NCBI GenBank assembly: GCA_913061515.1
Contig: CAJXSF010000033.1
Span: 1-38,281 of the forward strand
Length of the DNA: 38,281 bases
Direction of reading: 5' to 3'
DNA from: an uncultured Gammaproteobacteria bacterium
GTDB taxonomy: Bacteria > Pseudomonadota > Gammaproteobacteria > Pseudomonadales > Pseudohongiellaceae
Under the pieces are notes generated by a model. That model saw only the letters and a program-made list of their open reading frames with translations, was not told the DNA's origin and made no database searches. Of this stretch, positions 16,036 to 24,530 are shown one piece after another. Position 1 is the first letter of the stretch; every line of letters starts with the position of its first letter. The translations under genes and the position numbers were made by a program.

Positions 16036-16869
16036 TTAGAGCTTATTGAGTGTGGCCTCCGTAAAGACTTTTCTTATGTATCTGGTGGTTGTCTTCTTTA
16101 GCGTCTCTTCGCTGAGTGACGGCTGTTTCTCTGGTGGCCAAATCAGCCTGTAGATCTCGCTATTGGGTATGCGATTGCCTGAAATCTTTGACCAAAGCTT
16201 CAGGTCAAAGTACGCCAAAAGGCCAAACTTGTGCCAAGTGCGGAATTCTTTCTCTAAATCCCTCAGCAATTTACCCTGGGTATCGTATGTTTTCTTAATT
16301 ATGGCTATATCTTTCATAATCTCATTCAAGGGTTTCGAGAGATTGACCATAATTGGAGTGTATTCCTTGGTGGCAAAGCGGTTCATCCAATCGGGGAATT
16401 CAGTGATCTCACTGTTTCTAATTCGATCATATTCCTGCCAGATTTCGGCGTTAGGTTGCAGATCTACGGCTGTTCTCTTTAATCTTTTATGATTAGTTTG
16501 CAGCATGTTTTTGAAAAGTTCTTTAGCGGTATTGCGCTGCTCCGTAAATTCAGGCGACTGATCTGACCAATGCGCTAAATGCTCAATATCTAATTGTCTA
16601 AGGACGAAAGCAGGTTTCAATTTCGGGGTGCTACTGATATTGCGAATAAAAGACTGTTCTGGGCTCAGGGTAGGGTGGGATTGTTCGGCAGTAATTCTGA
16701 TTAGGTCGTTAAAACGAAGCATGCCGATTTTCTGGGTATATTTTCTATTCGTCTTTCCGTTGACGAACTCTCTCAAATATATCCGTTTGCCGATCATCAA
16801 CTTCCAGTAATCTGCGCTAGGACTTGGGATATAGATGCTTCGATCAAACCAGCTTGGATTATTGTCCAT
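16036..16869 (-). CDS. DUF6387-like protein of unknown function
   Basis: The opening (PSWFDRSIYI..., then DYWKLMIGKRIYLREFVNGK) resembles DUF6387 proteins that I recall as integrase-associated island genes; the match is from memory. The protein (277 aa) is soluble, charged and without a signal peptide. The ATG at 16869 is chosen because the family motif starts right after it and GGGAG lies about ten bases upstream; an upstream in-frame ATG at 16944 would add 25 unconserved residues. It is the last gene before the right attachment site. Confidence 0.6.
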   Translation of the reverse strand: MDNNPSWFDRSIYIPSPSADYWKLMIGKRIYLREFVNGKTNRKYTQKIGMLRFNDLIRITAEQSHPTLSPEQSFIRNISSTPKLKPAFVLRQLDIEHLAHWSDQSPEFTEQRNTAKELFKNMLQTNHKRLKRTAVDLQPNAEIWQEYDRIRNSEITEFPDWMNRFATKEYTPIMVNLSKPLNEIMKDIAIIKKTYDTQGKLLRDLEKEFRTWHKFGLLAYFDLKLWSKISGNRIPNSEIYRLIWPPEKQPSLSEETLKKTTTRYIRKVFTEATLNKL

Positions 16870-16957
16870 TGTTAATAATCTCCCAATTTCCAATCGATCG
16901 ATAATGCCCCCCTGAAGAGTCTTTGAGCAAGGGCTGAGAGACAACCAATTTCAATCG

Positions 16958-16980
16958 ATTTGGACTTAATGTGGACTTAA
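16958..16980 (+). repeat. 23-bp island-terminal direct repeat, right copy
   Basis: Identical to 204-226: ATTT followed by GGACTTAATGTGGACTTAA. It lies 49 bases inside the right attachment repeat, while the left copy is 148 bases inside the left one. Same proposed role as the left copy. Confidence 0.75.
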
Positions 16981-16996
16981 GTATTTTTTATGGGAA

Positions 16997-17028
16997 TAAA
17001 AAAAGGGCCTACCTCTCGGTAAGCCCTT
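16997..17028 (-). terminator. Intrinsic terminator of tRNA-Met
   Basis: On the minus strand AAGGGCTTACC-GAGA-GGTAGGCCCTT forms an 11-bp stem (one G-T pair) followed by seven T. It ends the tRNA-Met transcript just past the attachment repeat. Because it lies on the island side of the crossover region, it is supplied by the island in the integrated state. Confidence 0.9.
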
Positions 17029-17029
17029 G

Positions 17030-17084
17030 TTTTATATGGTAGCTATGCGTGGACTTGAACCACGGACCCCAGCATTATGAATGC
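17030..17084. repeat. Right attachment-site repeat, within the intact tRNA-Met
   Basis: The exact copy of 1-55, covering the 3' half of tRNA-Met and seven bases beyond its CCA. The distance between the two repeat starts, 17,029 bp, is the size of the element plus one att copy. Confidence 0.93.
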
Positions 17085-17113
17085 TGTGCTCTAACCAGCT
17101 GAGCTACATAGCC
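17037..17113 (-). tRNA. tRNA-Met (CAU)
   Basis: A complete 77-nt cloverleaf with encoded CCA. The acceptor GGCTATG pairs with CATAGCT (one G-T), the anticodon arm is CAGCA-TTCATAA-TGCTG with anticodon CAU, and the T arm is CGTGG-TTCAAGT-CCACG. The 5' sequence GGCTATGTAGCTCAG resembles E. coli elongator tRNA-Met (metT) more than the lysidine-type tRNA-Ile2. It is the integration target; its 3' half was rebuilt from the island. Confidence 0.95.
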
Positions 17114-17199
17114 AAAAAACGGTTGGTTCAGACAACATGTCTCTTCTCTGACCCGTTTGAAGGATGCGAATTCTGGCGATTTCGGAGATTGTTGTCAAG

Positions 17200-18291
17200 T
17201 CACACATTGAATCGGAAATGAATTACATCGCCGTCTTGCACAATGTATTCCTTTCCTTCCAAGCGCCACTTGCCGGCATCCTTGGCACCTTGTTCGCCTT
17301 TGTATTGAATAAAGTCTTCATAGGCGGTGACTTCCGCGCGAATAAAGCCTTTTTCGAAGTCGGTGTGGATCACTCCGGCCGCTTGAGGGGCCGTAGCGCC
17401 GACTCTTACAGTCCATGCACGTACTTCTTTAACCCCTGCTGTGAAATAGGTCTGTAGGCCTAACAAGGAGTAGCCAGCGCGTATGACGCGATCCAGTCCT
17501 GGTTCTTCCATGCCTAGGTCTTGCAGGAATTCGATTTTTTCTTCGTCGTCGAGCTCGGCGATCTCGGACTCAAGTTTATTGCAGATGGGCACTACAGAGG
17601 CGCCTTCTGCTGACGCTATTTCGCGAACCTTATCGAGATGCGGATTGTTCTCGAAGCCGTCTTCGTCCACATTTGCGATATACATTGTGGGTTTTACGGT
17701 TAGCAAATGCAGACCGTACAGTGCCTGCAACTCATCGGGGTCTAGGTTGAGAGTGCGAACCGGCTTTACTGCATCGAGATGCACGCGAACACGCTCTAAT
17801 AATGCGGCTTGCTTGGCAGCATCTTTGTCGCCACTACGTGCTAACTTGGTCACGCGATGAGCGGCTTTTTCAACGGATTCAAGGTCTGATAGCGCGAGCT
17901 CAGTATTAATGACTTCGATGTCGGCGGCAGGATCGATCTTGTCGGCGACGTGAACGATGTTGCCGTCTTCGAAGCAGCGTACCACGTGGGCGATCGCATC
18001 GGTTTCGCGGATATTGGCAAGAAATTGGTTGCCAAGGCCTTCACCCTTTGACGCGCCCGCCACTAGGCCTGCGATGTCGACAAACTCCATCGTAGTAGGA
18101 AGAATTTTTTGAGGCTTGACGATCTCTGCCAAAGCATTGAGCCGTGGGTCTGGCATAGGAACAAGGCCAGAGTTCGGCTCAATTGTGCAAAACGGGAAGT
18201 TTTCCGCTGCAATGCCTGCTTTTGTCAATGCATTGAAAAGGGTCGATTTGCCCACATTGGGCAAGCCTACGATGCCGCATTTAAATCCCAT
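17200..18291 (-). CDS. ychF: Obg-family P-loop ATPase YchF
   Basis: YchF/OLA1 binds ribosomes and hydrolyses ATP in preference to GTP, with a role in translation and stress response. The G1 loop GLPNVGKS is at 9-16, the switch II motif is DIAGLV, and the base-specificity loop reads NVDED instead of NKxD, the family's ATP signature. The C-terminal TGS domain is present (GQKxW-like part replaced by the usual [15 protein letters not shown] stretch). Length 363 aa is normal. AGGA lies nine bases before the ATG. It follows pth by 12 bases, as in Pseudomonas. Confidence 0.97.
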   Translation of the reverse strand: MGFKCGIVGLPNVGKSTLFNALTKAGIAAENFPFCTIEPNSGLVPMPDPRLNALAEIVKPQKILPTTMEFVDIAGLVAGASKGEGLGNQFLANIRETDAIAHVVRCFEDGNIVHVADKIDPAADIEVINTELALSDLESVEKAAHRVTKLARSGDKDAAKQAALLERVRVHLDAVKPVRTLNLDPDELQALYGLHLLTVKPTMYIANVDEDGFENNPHLDKVREIASAEGASVVPICNKLESEIAELDDEEKIEFLQDLGMEEPGLDRVIRAGYSLLGLQTYFTAGVKEVRAWTVRVGATAPQAAGVIHTDFEKGFIRAEVTAYEDFIQYKGEQGAKDAGKWRLEGKEYIVQDGDVIHFRFNV

Positions 18292-18303
18292 TCTTTGTGT
18301 TCC

Positions 18304-18891
18304 TTAAGGTTTGGTATGTAGTTCATGCATGGCGCTTTGCCATTCGCCTTTCACCGCATGCGGCAGGCTTCGAATTGCTTGATCAATATCGGTTTGAATC
18401 GCTTCCATTTCAGCTTTGGAAGGATCTCCTAAGACGTAATTGGCAACCTGAGCTTTATTGCCTGGGTGGCCCACGCCAATGCGTAATCGGTAAAAGTCTC
18501 TATTACCGCCGAGTGCGCTAATGATGTCGCGCATACCATTGTGTCCGCCGTGTCCGCCACCGAACTTAAAGCGTGTAGTACCTACATCGAAATCGATCTC
18601 GTCATAGGCAACCAGCATTTGATCTGGCTCTATGTCGAAATAGTGGCAAAACGCTGAAACGGATTGGCCGCTGCGATTCATGAATGTAGTAGGGAAGAGG
18701 AGTCGAACGTCTTGGTCGGCAATAGTAATGCGGCCTGTTAGGCCAAAGAATTTAGTCTCAGCGCGCAGCTCGCCGTGAAAATCGGCAGCCACGCGTGAGA
18801 GAAACCACTCACCTGCGTTGTGGCGGTTATAGCGATACTGTGGGCCAGGGTTGCCTAAGCCCACAATAAGTTTTAACGCCTTGCCTTGCAT
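18304..18891 (-). CDS. pth: Peptidyl-tRNA hydrolase
   Basis: Pth releases peptides from peptidyl-tRNAs that drop off the ribosome. The motif GLGNPGPQY (11-19) leads to RHNAGEW with catalytic His24; N14, the AYDEIDF aspartate and the GGHGGHNGMRDI loop of the active site are all present. Length 195 aa is typical. It lies between rplY and ychF on the same strand, probably one operon for translation genes. Confidence 0.97.
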   Translation of the reverse strand: MQGKALKLIVGLGNPGPQYRYNRHNAGEWFLSRVAADFHGELRAETKFFGLTGRITIADQDVRLLFPTTFMNRSGQSVSAFCHYFDIEPDQMLVAYDEIDFDVGTTRFKFGGGHGGHNGMRDIISALGGNRDFYRLRIGVGHPGNKAQVANYVLGDPSKAEMEAIQTDIDQAIRSLPHAVKGEWQSAMHELHTKP

Positions 18892-18927
18892 ACTAATGGT
18901 CCGCAGCGCAGGTGCAGGGGGTTGGTG

Positions 18928-19575
18928 TTACTCTTCGCCAGCTTCTTCAGCAGGCTCGTCATCGCTAGACTCGTCTCCGTCTGCAGAGCCACCACGTGGC
19001 GCTAGAACGCTCACTACAGCGTTGTCTGCATCGTGACCATGGATCAAGTCAACGCTGGTGACGCCTTTAGGCAAGTTGATCTGCGAGATGTGTACCGCTT
19101 CGCCAACACCTACTTCCGTCATATCGATCTCGATAAACTCTGGTAGGTCTTTTGGTAAACAGCTGATCTGCAATTCATTCATCACCTTAATGATGCTGCC
19201 GCCGCCTAGTTTAACACCTTTACACTTGTCTTCATTGATGAAGTGCAATGGAACCGCTACTGTAATGGCGTTCTTAGCGCTAACGCGCTGGAAGTCAGCA
19301 TGCATGATGCGTGGCTTGGCTGGGTGACGTTGCAAGTCTTTTATGACCACTTGCTCTGACTTCTTGCCTACTACCAAAGTGATAATGTGCGAGAAGAATG
19401 CTTCATTGGACAATGCCTTCAGCATATCTTTATGTGGAATGCTGATATTGACTGGGGCTTTGCCTTCACCGTAAATGATGGCAGGAACAAGGCTGTCAAG
19501 ACGGCGCAGGCGGCGGCTCGCACCTTTCCCCAGATCCGTTCTGACTGTAGCGTGTAGCTCAAATTCGTTGGACAT
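18928..19575 (-). CDS. rplY: 50S ribosomal protein L25, CTC type
   Basis: L25 binds 5S rRNA in the large subunit. The N-terminal ~95 residues are the 5S-binding domain (GKGASRRLRR, then PAIIYGEGKAPVNISI), followed by the TL5/CTC beta domain, giving 215 aa versus 94 in E. coli; the long form is usual in Pseudomonas relatives. The tail after ~195 is Asp/Glu-rich. GGAG precedes the ATG by eight bases. It lies between prs and pth. Confidence 0.96.
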   Translation of the reverse strand: MSNEFELHATVRTDLGKGASRRLRRLDSLVPAIIYGEGKAPVNISIPHKDMLKALSNEAFFSHIITLVVGKKSEQVVIKDLQRHPAKPRIMHADFQRVSAKNAITVAVPLHFINEDKCKGVKLGGGSIIKVMNELQISCLPKDLPEFIEIDMTEVGVGEAVHISQINLPKGVTSVDLIHGHDADNAVVSVLAPRGGSADGDESSDDEPAEEAGEE

Positions 19576-19767
19576 GTTATTTCTCCATAAACTGATGTTT
19601 CACAACATCAACAAGCGTTACCCAGGTTTGCGACCAACTCTGGGGTCAGCGTTAAAAAAAGACCCAGCAAATTACAACATTTTCTTTCGCAAGAAAACGG
19701 TAATTCATCGGGCCTTTCATCTATATCTGCAGACTTTTATGTCTACAAACAAACCTCAATGCGGGTG

Positions 19768-19784
19768 TAACACCTTAGGTGTTA
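19768..19784. other. Palindrome across the prs stop codon
   Basis: On the minus strand TAACACC-TAA-GGTGTTA forms a 7-bp stem whose three-base loop is the prs stop codon TAA. No T tract follows, so it is not a standard terminator; it could slow or protect the end of the prs message. Confidence 0.5.
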
Positions 19785-20725
19785 TCAAACATCGCACTGA
19801 TGGATTCTTCATTGCTTACGCGGCGAATCGATTCGGCGAGCAGTTTGGCCATACTGAGCTGGCGAACTGTTTTGCACTGACTAAATTCTTTGCTAAGCGG
19901 AATGGTGTCTGTCACGACAAGCTCGTCGAGATCGGAATTGCTAATATTCTTAAACGCGTTACCTGACAATACAGCGTGCGTACAATAAGCAATCACGCGT
20001 TTGGCGCCATGCTCTTTTAACGCTGTGGCGGCTTTACAAAGCGTGCCGGCGGTATCGACCATGTCATCGACAATCAAACAGGTACGGTCTTTTACTTCAC
20101 CGATGATGTGCATCACCTGCGCTTCATTGGCTTGTGGGCGACGCTTATCGATGATCGCAAGATCAACGTGTAGTTGTTTTGCAACAGCGCGTGCACGCAC
20201 CACACCGCCAACGTCTGGCGATACAACTGTAAGGTTTTCGTAGTTTTGTCTTTCGATGTCTTCAGTCAACAATGGTGAACCGTAGACGTTGTCTACTGGG
20301 ATGCTGAAGAATCCTTGAATTTGTTCTGCGTGCAGGTCAACGGTGAGAACACGATTGACACCTACCGCGACGATCATGTCGGCGACGACCTTCGCGCTGA
20401 TGGCAACTCGGGAGGAGCGCACTCGGCGATCTTGTCGTGCATACCCGAAATAAGGGATCACTGCTGTTATGCGATTTGCTGAGGAGCGGTGGATGGCATC
20501 TGCCATTAGCAACAATTCCATCAGGCTATCATTGGTCGGTTCGCAAGTGGGCTGGATGATGAACACATCTTTGCCGCGAACGTTCTCTTTGATTTCAACG
20601 CTGATCTCGCCGTCACTGAATTTGCCGACGTCGGCGTTGCCGACAGGAATGCCGATGTGTTTGGCGATTTCCTCTGCGAGTGCTGGGTTTGCGTTACCCG
20701 CAAATACCATTAAATTGTTAGCCAT
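19775..20725 (-). CDS. prs: Ribose-phosphate pyrophosphokinase (PRPP synthetase)
   Basis: The enzyme makes PRPP from ribose 5-phosphate and ATP for purine, pyrimidine, His, Trp and NAD synthesis. Residues [11 protein letters not shown] (35-45), the catalytic flexible loop region DRRVRSSR (99-106), metal-binding H132 in DLHAEQ and the PRPP loop [10 protein letters not shown] (219-228) are present. The ATG at 20725 gives 316 residues starting [14 protein letters not shown], the normal N terminus; an in-frame ATG 57 bases upstream would add an unconserved leader. tRNA-Gln lies just upstream on the same strand. Confidence 0.97.
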   Translation of the reverse strand: MANNLMVFAGNANPALAEEIAKHIGIPVGNADVGKFSDGEISVEIKENVRGKDVFIIQPTCEPTNDSLMELLLMADAIHRSSANRITAVIPYFGYARQDRRVRSSRVAISAKVVADMIVAVGVNRVLTVDLHAEQIQGFFSIPVDNVYGSPLLTEDIERQNYENLTVVSPDVGGVVRARAVAKQLHVDLAIIDKRRPQANEAQVMHIIGEVKDRTCLIVDDMVDTAGTLCKAATALKEHGAKRVIAYCTHAVLSGNAFKNISNSDLDELVVTDTIPLSKEFSQCKTVRQLSMAKLLAESIRRVSNEESISAMFDNT

Positions 20726-20863
20726 GCGTGTCGTACCCTTGGGAGGCTTTATGATTCCAGGTCTAAGAGTGCTGCTATTCAAGCTTAAGATATGCTTACC
20801 GCCAATCTATCAGGGATAGCGTGAGATCTAGCTGAGAGTTGCTGTCCAGAAGGACCTTAAAAA

Positions 20864-20939
20864 TGGCTGGGGTGGCTGGACTCGAACCAACGCATGCAAG
20901 GATCAAAACCTTGTGCCTTACCAACTTGGCGACACCCCA
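20864..20939 (-). tRNA. tRNA-Gln (UUG)
   Basis: A 76-nt cloverleaf with CCA. Acceptor TGGGGTG pairs with CACCCCA, D arm GCCAAGTTGGTAAGGC, anticodon loop TTTTGAT with anticodon TTG, T arm CGTTGG-TTCGAGT-CCAGC. It closely follows E. coli tRNA-Gln. Its position between ispE and prs is the same as in Pseudomonas. Confidence 0.96.
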
Positions 20940-20982
20940 ATAAACTTGTGCATTTTAAGCGAATGCGCTCGCGATTGCATGT

Positions 20983-21810
20983 TTAACATGCAGGACTGCT
21001 GTTTAAGCCCTTAGCAACAAACCCTCGCATTCCCTTGGGAATCTTCGGCAAAAGTGCGTATGCATCATCTGCGTTATCGAAGGTGGCAAATATACTAGCG
21101 CCTGTTCCTGTCATCCTTGCTTCGGCAAATTGGCCCAACCAAATCAGGGCGTTATCTACCGGTGGGTACAGACTTCTAACAACATTTTCACAATCATTTC
21201 TGGTGTCCCTAGCCAGAAAGGCGGCCATTTTGATGGCTGTTGTGTTCCGTGTCAATTGTTGATGTGAAAAAATCTCCTGTGTTGAGACATGGCAACCCGG
21301 ATCAATGACCAGATAGGTCTTCTCTGAAAGCGTCATCGGCGTGAGTTTTTCACCAATTCCCTCGGCCCAAGCCGTGCGTCCAAGAACAAACAATGGGACG
21401 TCGGCGCCAAGGCTTAAGCCAATTCTAGCAAGCTGTTCATGGCTCAATTGTGTGTTCCACAGCCGGTTAAGTCCCAAGAGCGTGCTGGCAGCGTTAGAGC
21501 TTCCTCCGCCAAGCCCAGCCCCTGTGGGGATATGCTTGCTTAAGTGCATGGTCGCCCCGAAAGTCGTGCCGGTTGCTAGCTGCAAAGCTTTGGCAGCGCG
21601 CAGCACCAAATTGTCTTCGGTGTTGAGGCTCGCGTCATCGCAGGCAAAATGCAGTTCTGGTGACGAAGTTTTATTGAGAACCAGTGTGTCGCAAAGATCG
21701 ATGATCTGAAAAAGGGTCTGCAAGCAGTGGTAGCCGTCCTCTCTGCGTCCGGTAATGTGCAGGAATAGATTGAGCTTGGCGGGGCATTGTATTTCGAGGC
21801 GGTCAGTCAT
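20983..21810 (-). CDS. ispE: 4-diphosphocytidyl-2-C-methyl-D-erythritol kinase
   Basis: IspE phosphorylates CDP-ME in the MEP isoprenoid pathway. It is a GHMP kinase: PAKLNLFLHITGRREDGYH at the start with the active-site Lys12, the ATP loop PTGAGLGGGSSNAAS (95-109) and the catalytic Asp137 in GADVP. The ATG at 21810 gives 275 aa and the standard start; an upstream ATG at 21852 lies inside lolB and adds an unconserved leader. It is ten bases downstream of lolB. Confidence 0.95.
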   Translation of the reverse strand: MTDRLEIQCPAKLNLFLHITGRREDGYHCLQTLFQIIDLCDTLVLNKTSSPELHFACDDASLNTEDNLVLRAAKALQLATGTTFGATMHLSKHIPTGAGLGGGSSNAASTLLGLNRLWNTQLSHEQLARIGLSLGADVPLFVLGRTAWAEGIGEKLTPMTLSEKTYLVIDPGCHVSTQEIFSHQQLTRNTTAIKMAAFLARDTRNDCENVVRSLYPPVDNALIWLGQFAEARMTGTGASIFATFDNADDAYALLPKIPKGMRGFVAKGLNSSPAC

Positions 21811-21820
21811 GATGTTGGCT

Positions 21821-22420
21821 TTAAGGCTGTAAGTTCCAATTGAGACGAACAAAGTCTAGGCGAAGAGGAGGTTTTTCGATGCGGATGCGAGTGGGAAGCG
21901 ACTCTGTATCGTAGTTGGTATAGGCCATATATTGAATATCCCAGCCGTCCTGGCTGAGCGCGATAAGGTGGTTCTCTTCATTGAAGCTCGGCTGGCCAAC
22001 GGAGCTGGGGGCTGGAATACCTTTGACCCAATAGCGCAGTTGCGTCACGGGCAATTCGTACCCTAGCTGCTGATAGACGAGTTCTTCTGCGCTAGTCGCG
22101 CTCAGTGGGGTTTTACCTTCTTGTTCGAGTACTACTTGCCCTGGGGTGCCGATGATCTCTGTAGCGCCGGCATTAAGGGTGCCCCAAAGATTGATGACAT
22201 AGTCTTCGTCGATCTGTCGCCAGCGAATGCTAGAGTTTTGTGAATCATTGGCATCGCGCACACCAATGCGCCCGGTAAACTCCCAAGAGGTAATTTGCGC
22301 AAGCACGTTGCGGCGCATTTGCCAGTTGTCGTTTACGGGGGCGTCCATGCGAGTGGTGCCACAGGCGCTAAGCATCAGCGCGCTGAGTAAGCATAAACCT
22401 AGTGGGTGTCGAAGTGGCAC
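21821..22420 (-). CDS. lolB: Outer-membrane lipoprotein receptor LolB
   Basis: LolB takes lipoproteins from LolA and inserts them in the outer membrane. The signal peptide ends in the lipobox LSAC (Cys20), followed by GTTRMD. The mature protein has the LolB pattern (WEFTGRIGV, SIRWRQ, LRYWVKGIPAP). The start is GTG, directly after the stop of the TPR gene, so translation is probably coupled. 199 aa is normal. Confidence 0.93.
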   Translation of the reverse strand: MPLRHPLGLCLLSALMLSACGTTRMDAPVNDNWQMRRNVLAQITSWEFTGRIGVRDANDSQNSSIRWRQIDEDYVINLWGTLNAGATEIIGTPGQVVLEQEGKTPLSATSAEELVYQQLGYELPVTQLRYWVKGIPAPSSVGQPSFNEENHLIALSQDGWDIQYMAYTNYDTESLPTRIRIEKPPLRLDFVRLNWNLQP

Positions 22421-24175
22421 TTAGGAGCCTTGGCGCGGTCTGAGGCGCTCGATAGTGCGAAGAATCACCTGGGCCTCGGGATTCTCTCGCAAGGAGTCTT
22501 CCCAAACGCGGTTGGCATCACGTTGACGTCCCAACACCCATAGAACCTCCCCTAAATGAGCGGCGACCTCAGGGTCAGGGAATACTTCAAAAGCACGCTC
22601 TAAATTAACTAAGGCTTCTTCGAGATAACCAAGCTTATATTGTGCCCAAGCAAGGCTATCGATGATGGCTGGGTCTTCTGGGGAAATTGCAATGGCTCTT
22701 TCCAGTAGTTCAAGTGCGAACTCCAGCTTTTCCCCACGATCGGCTAGTGTGTAGCCGAGGTGATTAAGGGCGCGTGCTTCGTTGGGCTCTAGCTCGATGA
22801 CTTTGAGCAAATCGCTTTCCGCACTTGCCAAGTCGCCCATGCGCTCATGAAGCAATGCACGCGCAAATAGAAGGTCGGCATTATCGGGGTTGGCGGCGAT
22901 GGTATCGCTAAGCAGCTTCTGGGCTAGCGCTAGCTTCCCATTGTTCATAAGTGCGTCGGTCTCAACTGTGGTGAGCATAAGCTCTAGGTCGGGATGCCCT
23001 TCGGAGACGCTGATGACCCATGCATGGGCCTCCTCTAATTGGCCTTGTTCGACGAGTGTGCGAATAACCTGTCGCTGGGCATTGAGGAAGTTGGCGGAGT
23101 CAGTGCCCACTTTCTTGAAATGCTCAACAGCTTCAAGCGGTTGGTCTTGGTTCTGGCCGATATAGCCTAGGTAGTAATGGGTATCGTTTAGGCGATAGTT
23201 TGCCTGCACGAGCTTGCCTAGTAACTGTTTAGCCGAGTCAACTGCCCCTAACTCTAGGTCTAGCAGTGCAAGTGAGTATAGAGTCTCGTAATCGTCAGGC
23301 GCCATGACCGCGAGCAGGGCAAATTGTTCGCGTGCCTCTTCGAGGTCACGGGTCTGCACCAATATGCGCCCATAATTAAAGCGCAGCAGGCGGTTCTCAG
23401 GGTAGGCTTCAATTCCTTGGGCGAGAACGCTAACTGCGTCCTCTACGCGCTCTAGCTTTAGTAAAAGCTGTGCTTGTAACAGCATAATGCGCGAGGAATT
23501 GCCATGCAGGTCACGGTAAACCATAAGCTCTGCCATGGCCTCCTCTGCAAGATCGCTTTGCTCTAGAAGCTGAATTAGGCTGTAGTGAACCGCGCGCTCA
23601 TCAGGGAATTTAACGCGCAGGCCCTTGAAGCTATCAATTAATCGAGCACGAGCGGCGGGGGGGAGATACTGAGTACGGGAGGTGATGGTGGTGAAGTCGA
23701 TATTGCCATCGAGCTCTAACACCATGCCTATATGGTCCATCGCCTCTTCAAGGCGCCCTTGCTCTAATAATTGATAGCTGATGAGCAGATGCGGCTCGCG
23801 AGCCGTTGGGTCTTTTTCTATCCATAGTTGTGCAAGCTCGATCACGCGCGATGTGTTGTCACTGGCAGCTGCAAACTGCGCAGCGCGGCGAATCAAAGCG
23901 AGGTCGCGGGTCTCTTTAGCAAGGGCGTAATAGTCTTCAGCTGCCTCGGGTAGATAGCCGCGCTGACCGCCGAGCTCATTAATGATCGTTCGATTGAGCT
24001 GGTCTTTGGTGAAATTGCCATAAACTATTGGAGCCGGTGGCGCCTCTACTATCGGGGTCGGCTCTTGTGCTGGTGCAACTTCGGCTGGTTCTTCTATGTC
24101 TACTGGCAGGCTTTGGCAGGCGGCTAGGGCAATGCCAAGTGAGCACAGGATAAAAAAACGGTGAGTATTGTTCAT
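22421..24175 (-). CDS. TPR-repeat lipoprotein
   Basis: A predicted outer-membrane lipoprotein: signal peptide with lipobox LAAC (Cys20), then a Pro/Glu-rich linker and about 12-14 degenerate tetratricopeptide repeats through to the end (584 aa). The last repeats (NHLGYTLADRGEKLEFALELLERAI, then DSLAWAQYKLGYLEEAL) are the clearest. TPRs mediate protein contacts; the exact partner is unknown. It corresponds by position to the TPR gene upstream of lolB in Pseudomonas. It diverges from hemA. Confidence 0.88.
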   Translation of the reverse strand: MNNTHRFFILCSLGIALAACQSLPVDIEEPAEVAPAQEPTPIVEAPPAPIVYGNFTKDQLNRTIINELGGQRGYLPEAAEDYYALAKETRDLALIRRAAQFAAASDNTSRVIELAQLWIEKDPTAREPHLLISYQLLEQGRLEEAMDHIGMVLELDGNIDFTTITSRTQYLPPAARARLIDSFKGLRVKFPDERAVHYSLIQLLEQSDLAEEAMAELMVYRDLHGNSSRIMLLQAQLLLKLERVEDAVSVLAQGIEAYPENRLLRFNYGRILVQTRDLEEAREQFALLAVMAPDDYETLYSLALLDLELGAVDSAKQLLGKLVQANYRLNDTHYYLGYIGQNQDQPLEAVEHFKKVGTDSANFLNAQRQVIRTLVEQGQLEEAHAWVISVSEGHPDLELMLTTVETDALMNNGKLALAQKLLSDTIAANPDNADLLFARALLHERMGDLASAESDLLKVIELEPNEARALNHLGYTLADRGEKLEFALELLERAIAISPEDPAIIDSLAWAQYKLGYLEEALVNLERAFEVFPDPEVAAHLGEVLWVLGRQRDANRVWEDSLRENPEAQVILRTIERLRPRQGS

Positions 24176-24530
24176 GTGCGATGGGTTACCAGAGCTAAAC
24201 TTCCTTTAAATTGTGGCGCCTCAATGAGTTTGTGAGATTCATTAACTATGGCGCATGTGACCTTGAGTGTACCCGCAATAGCAATAATTTAACAACTTCG
24301 CGCTAGGGCTAGATAGGCGCAGGAGCGGCTAGAATGCGCTGTTTGAATCATGGCTTTATAGACTGCTTCCACGATATAAGTGGCTAATCAATTATCTTAT
24401 TGGGAACTTAGGCGCATATTTAGTAATATAGGCGGCTTTTTTCTCATCTGATTCGGGACACGCTGCCTTTAGGCCACTGGCAAGGCGGTGTTGATAGAAG
24501 TGTCTGACAAGCTTGTCTGGCTGGGGTTCT
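24176..24530. promoter_or_regulatory. Divergent intergenic region, TPR lipoprotein / hemA
   Basis: This 355-bp gap must hold promoters for both directions. One candidate for hemA is TTGGGA, an 18-base spacer and TAATAT, just before 24430; the match to consensus is moderate. No riboswitch-like structure or open frame was recognised. Confidence 0.4.

Noticed and set aside
16870..16944. Upstream ATG for the DUF6387-like gene
   Set aside because: It would add 25 residues without family resemblance; the ATG at 16869 directly precedes the conserved motif.
19768..19784. Intrinsic terminator of prs
   Set aside because: The stem is present but no T tract follows on the minus strand.
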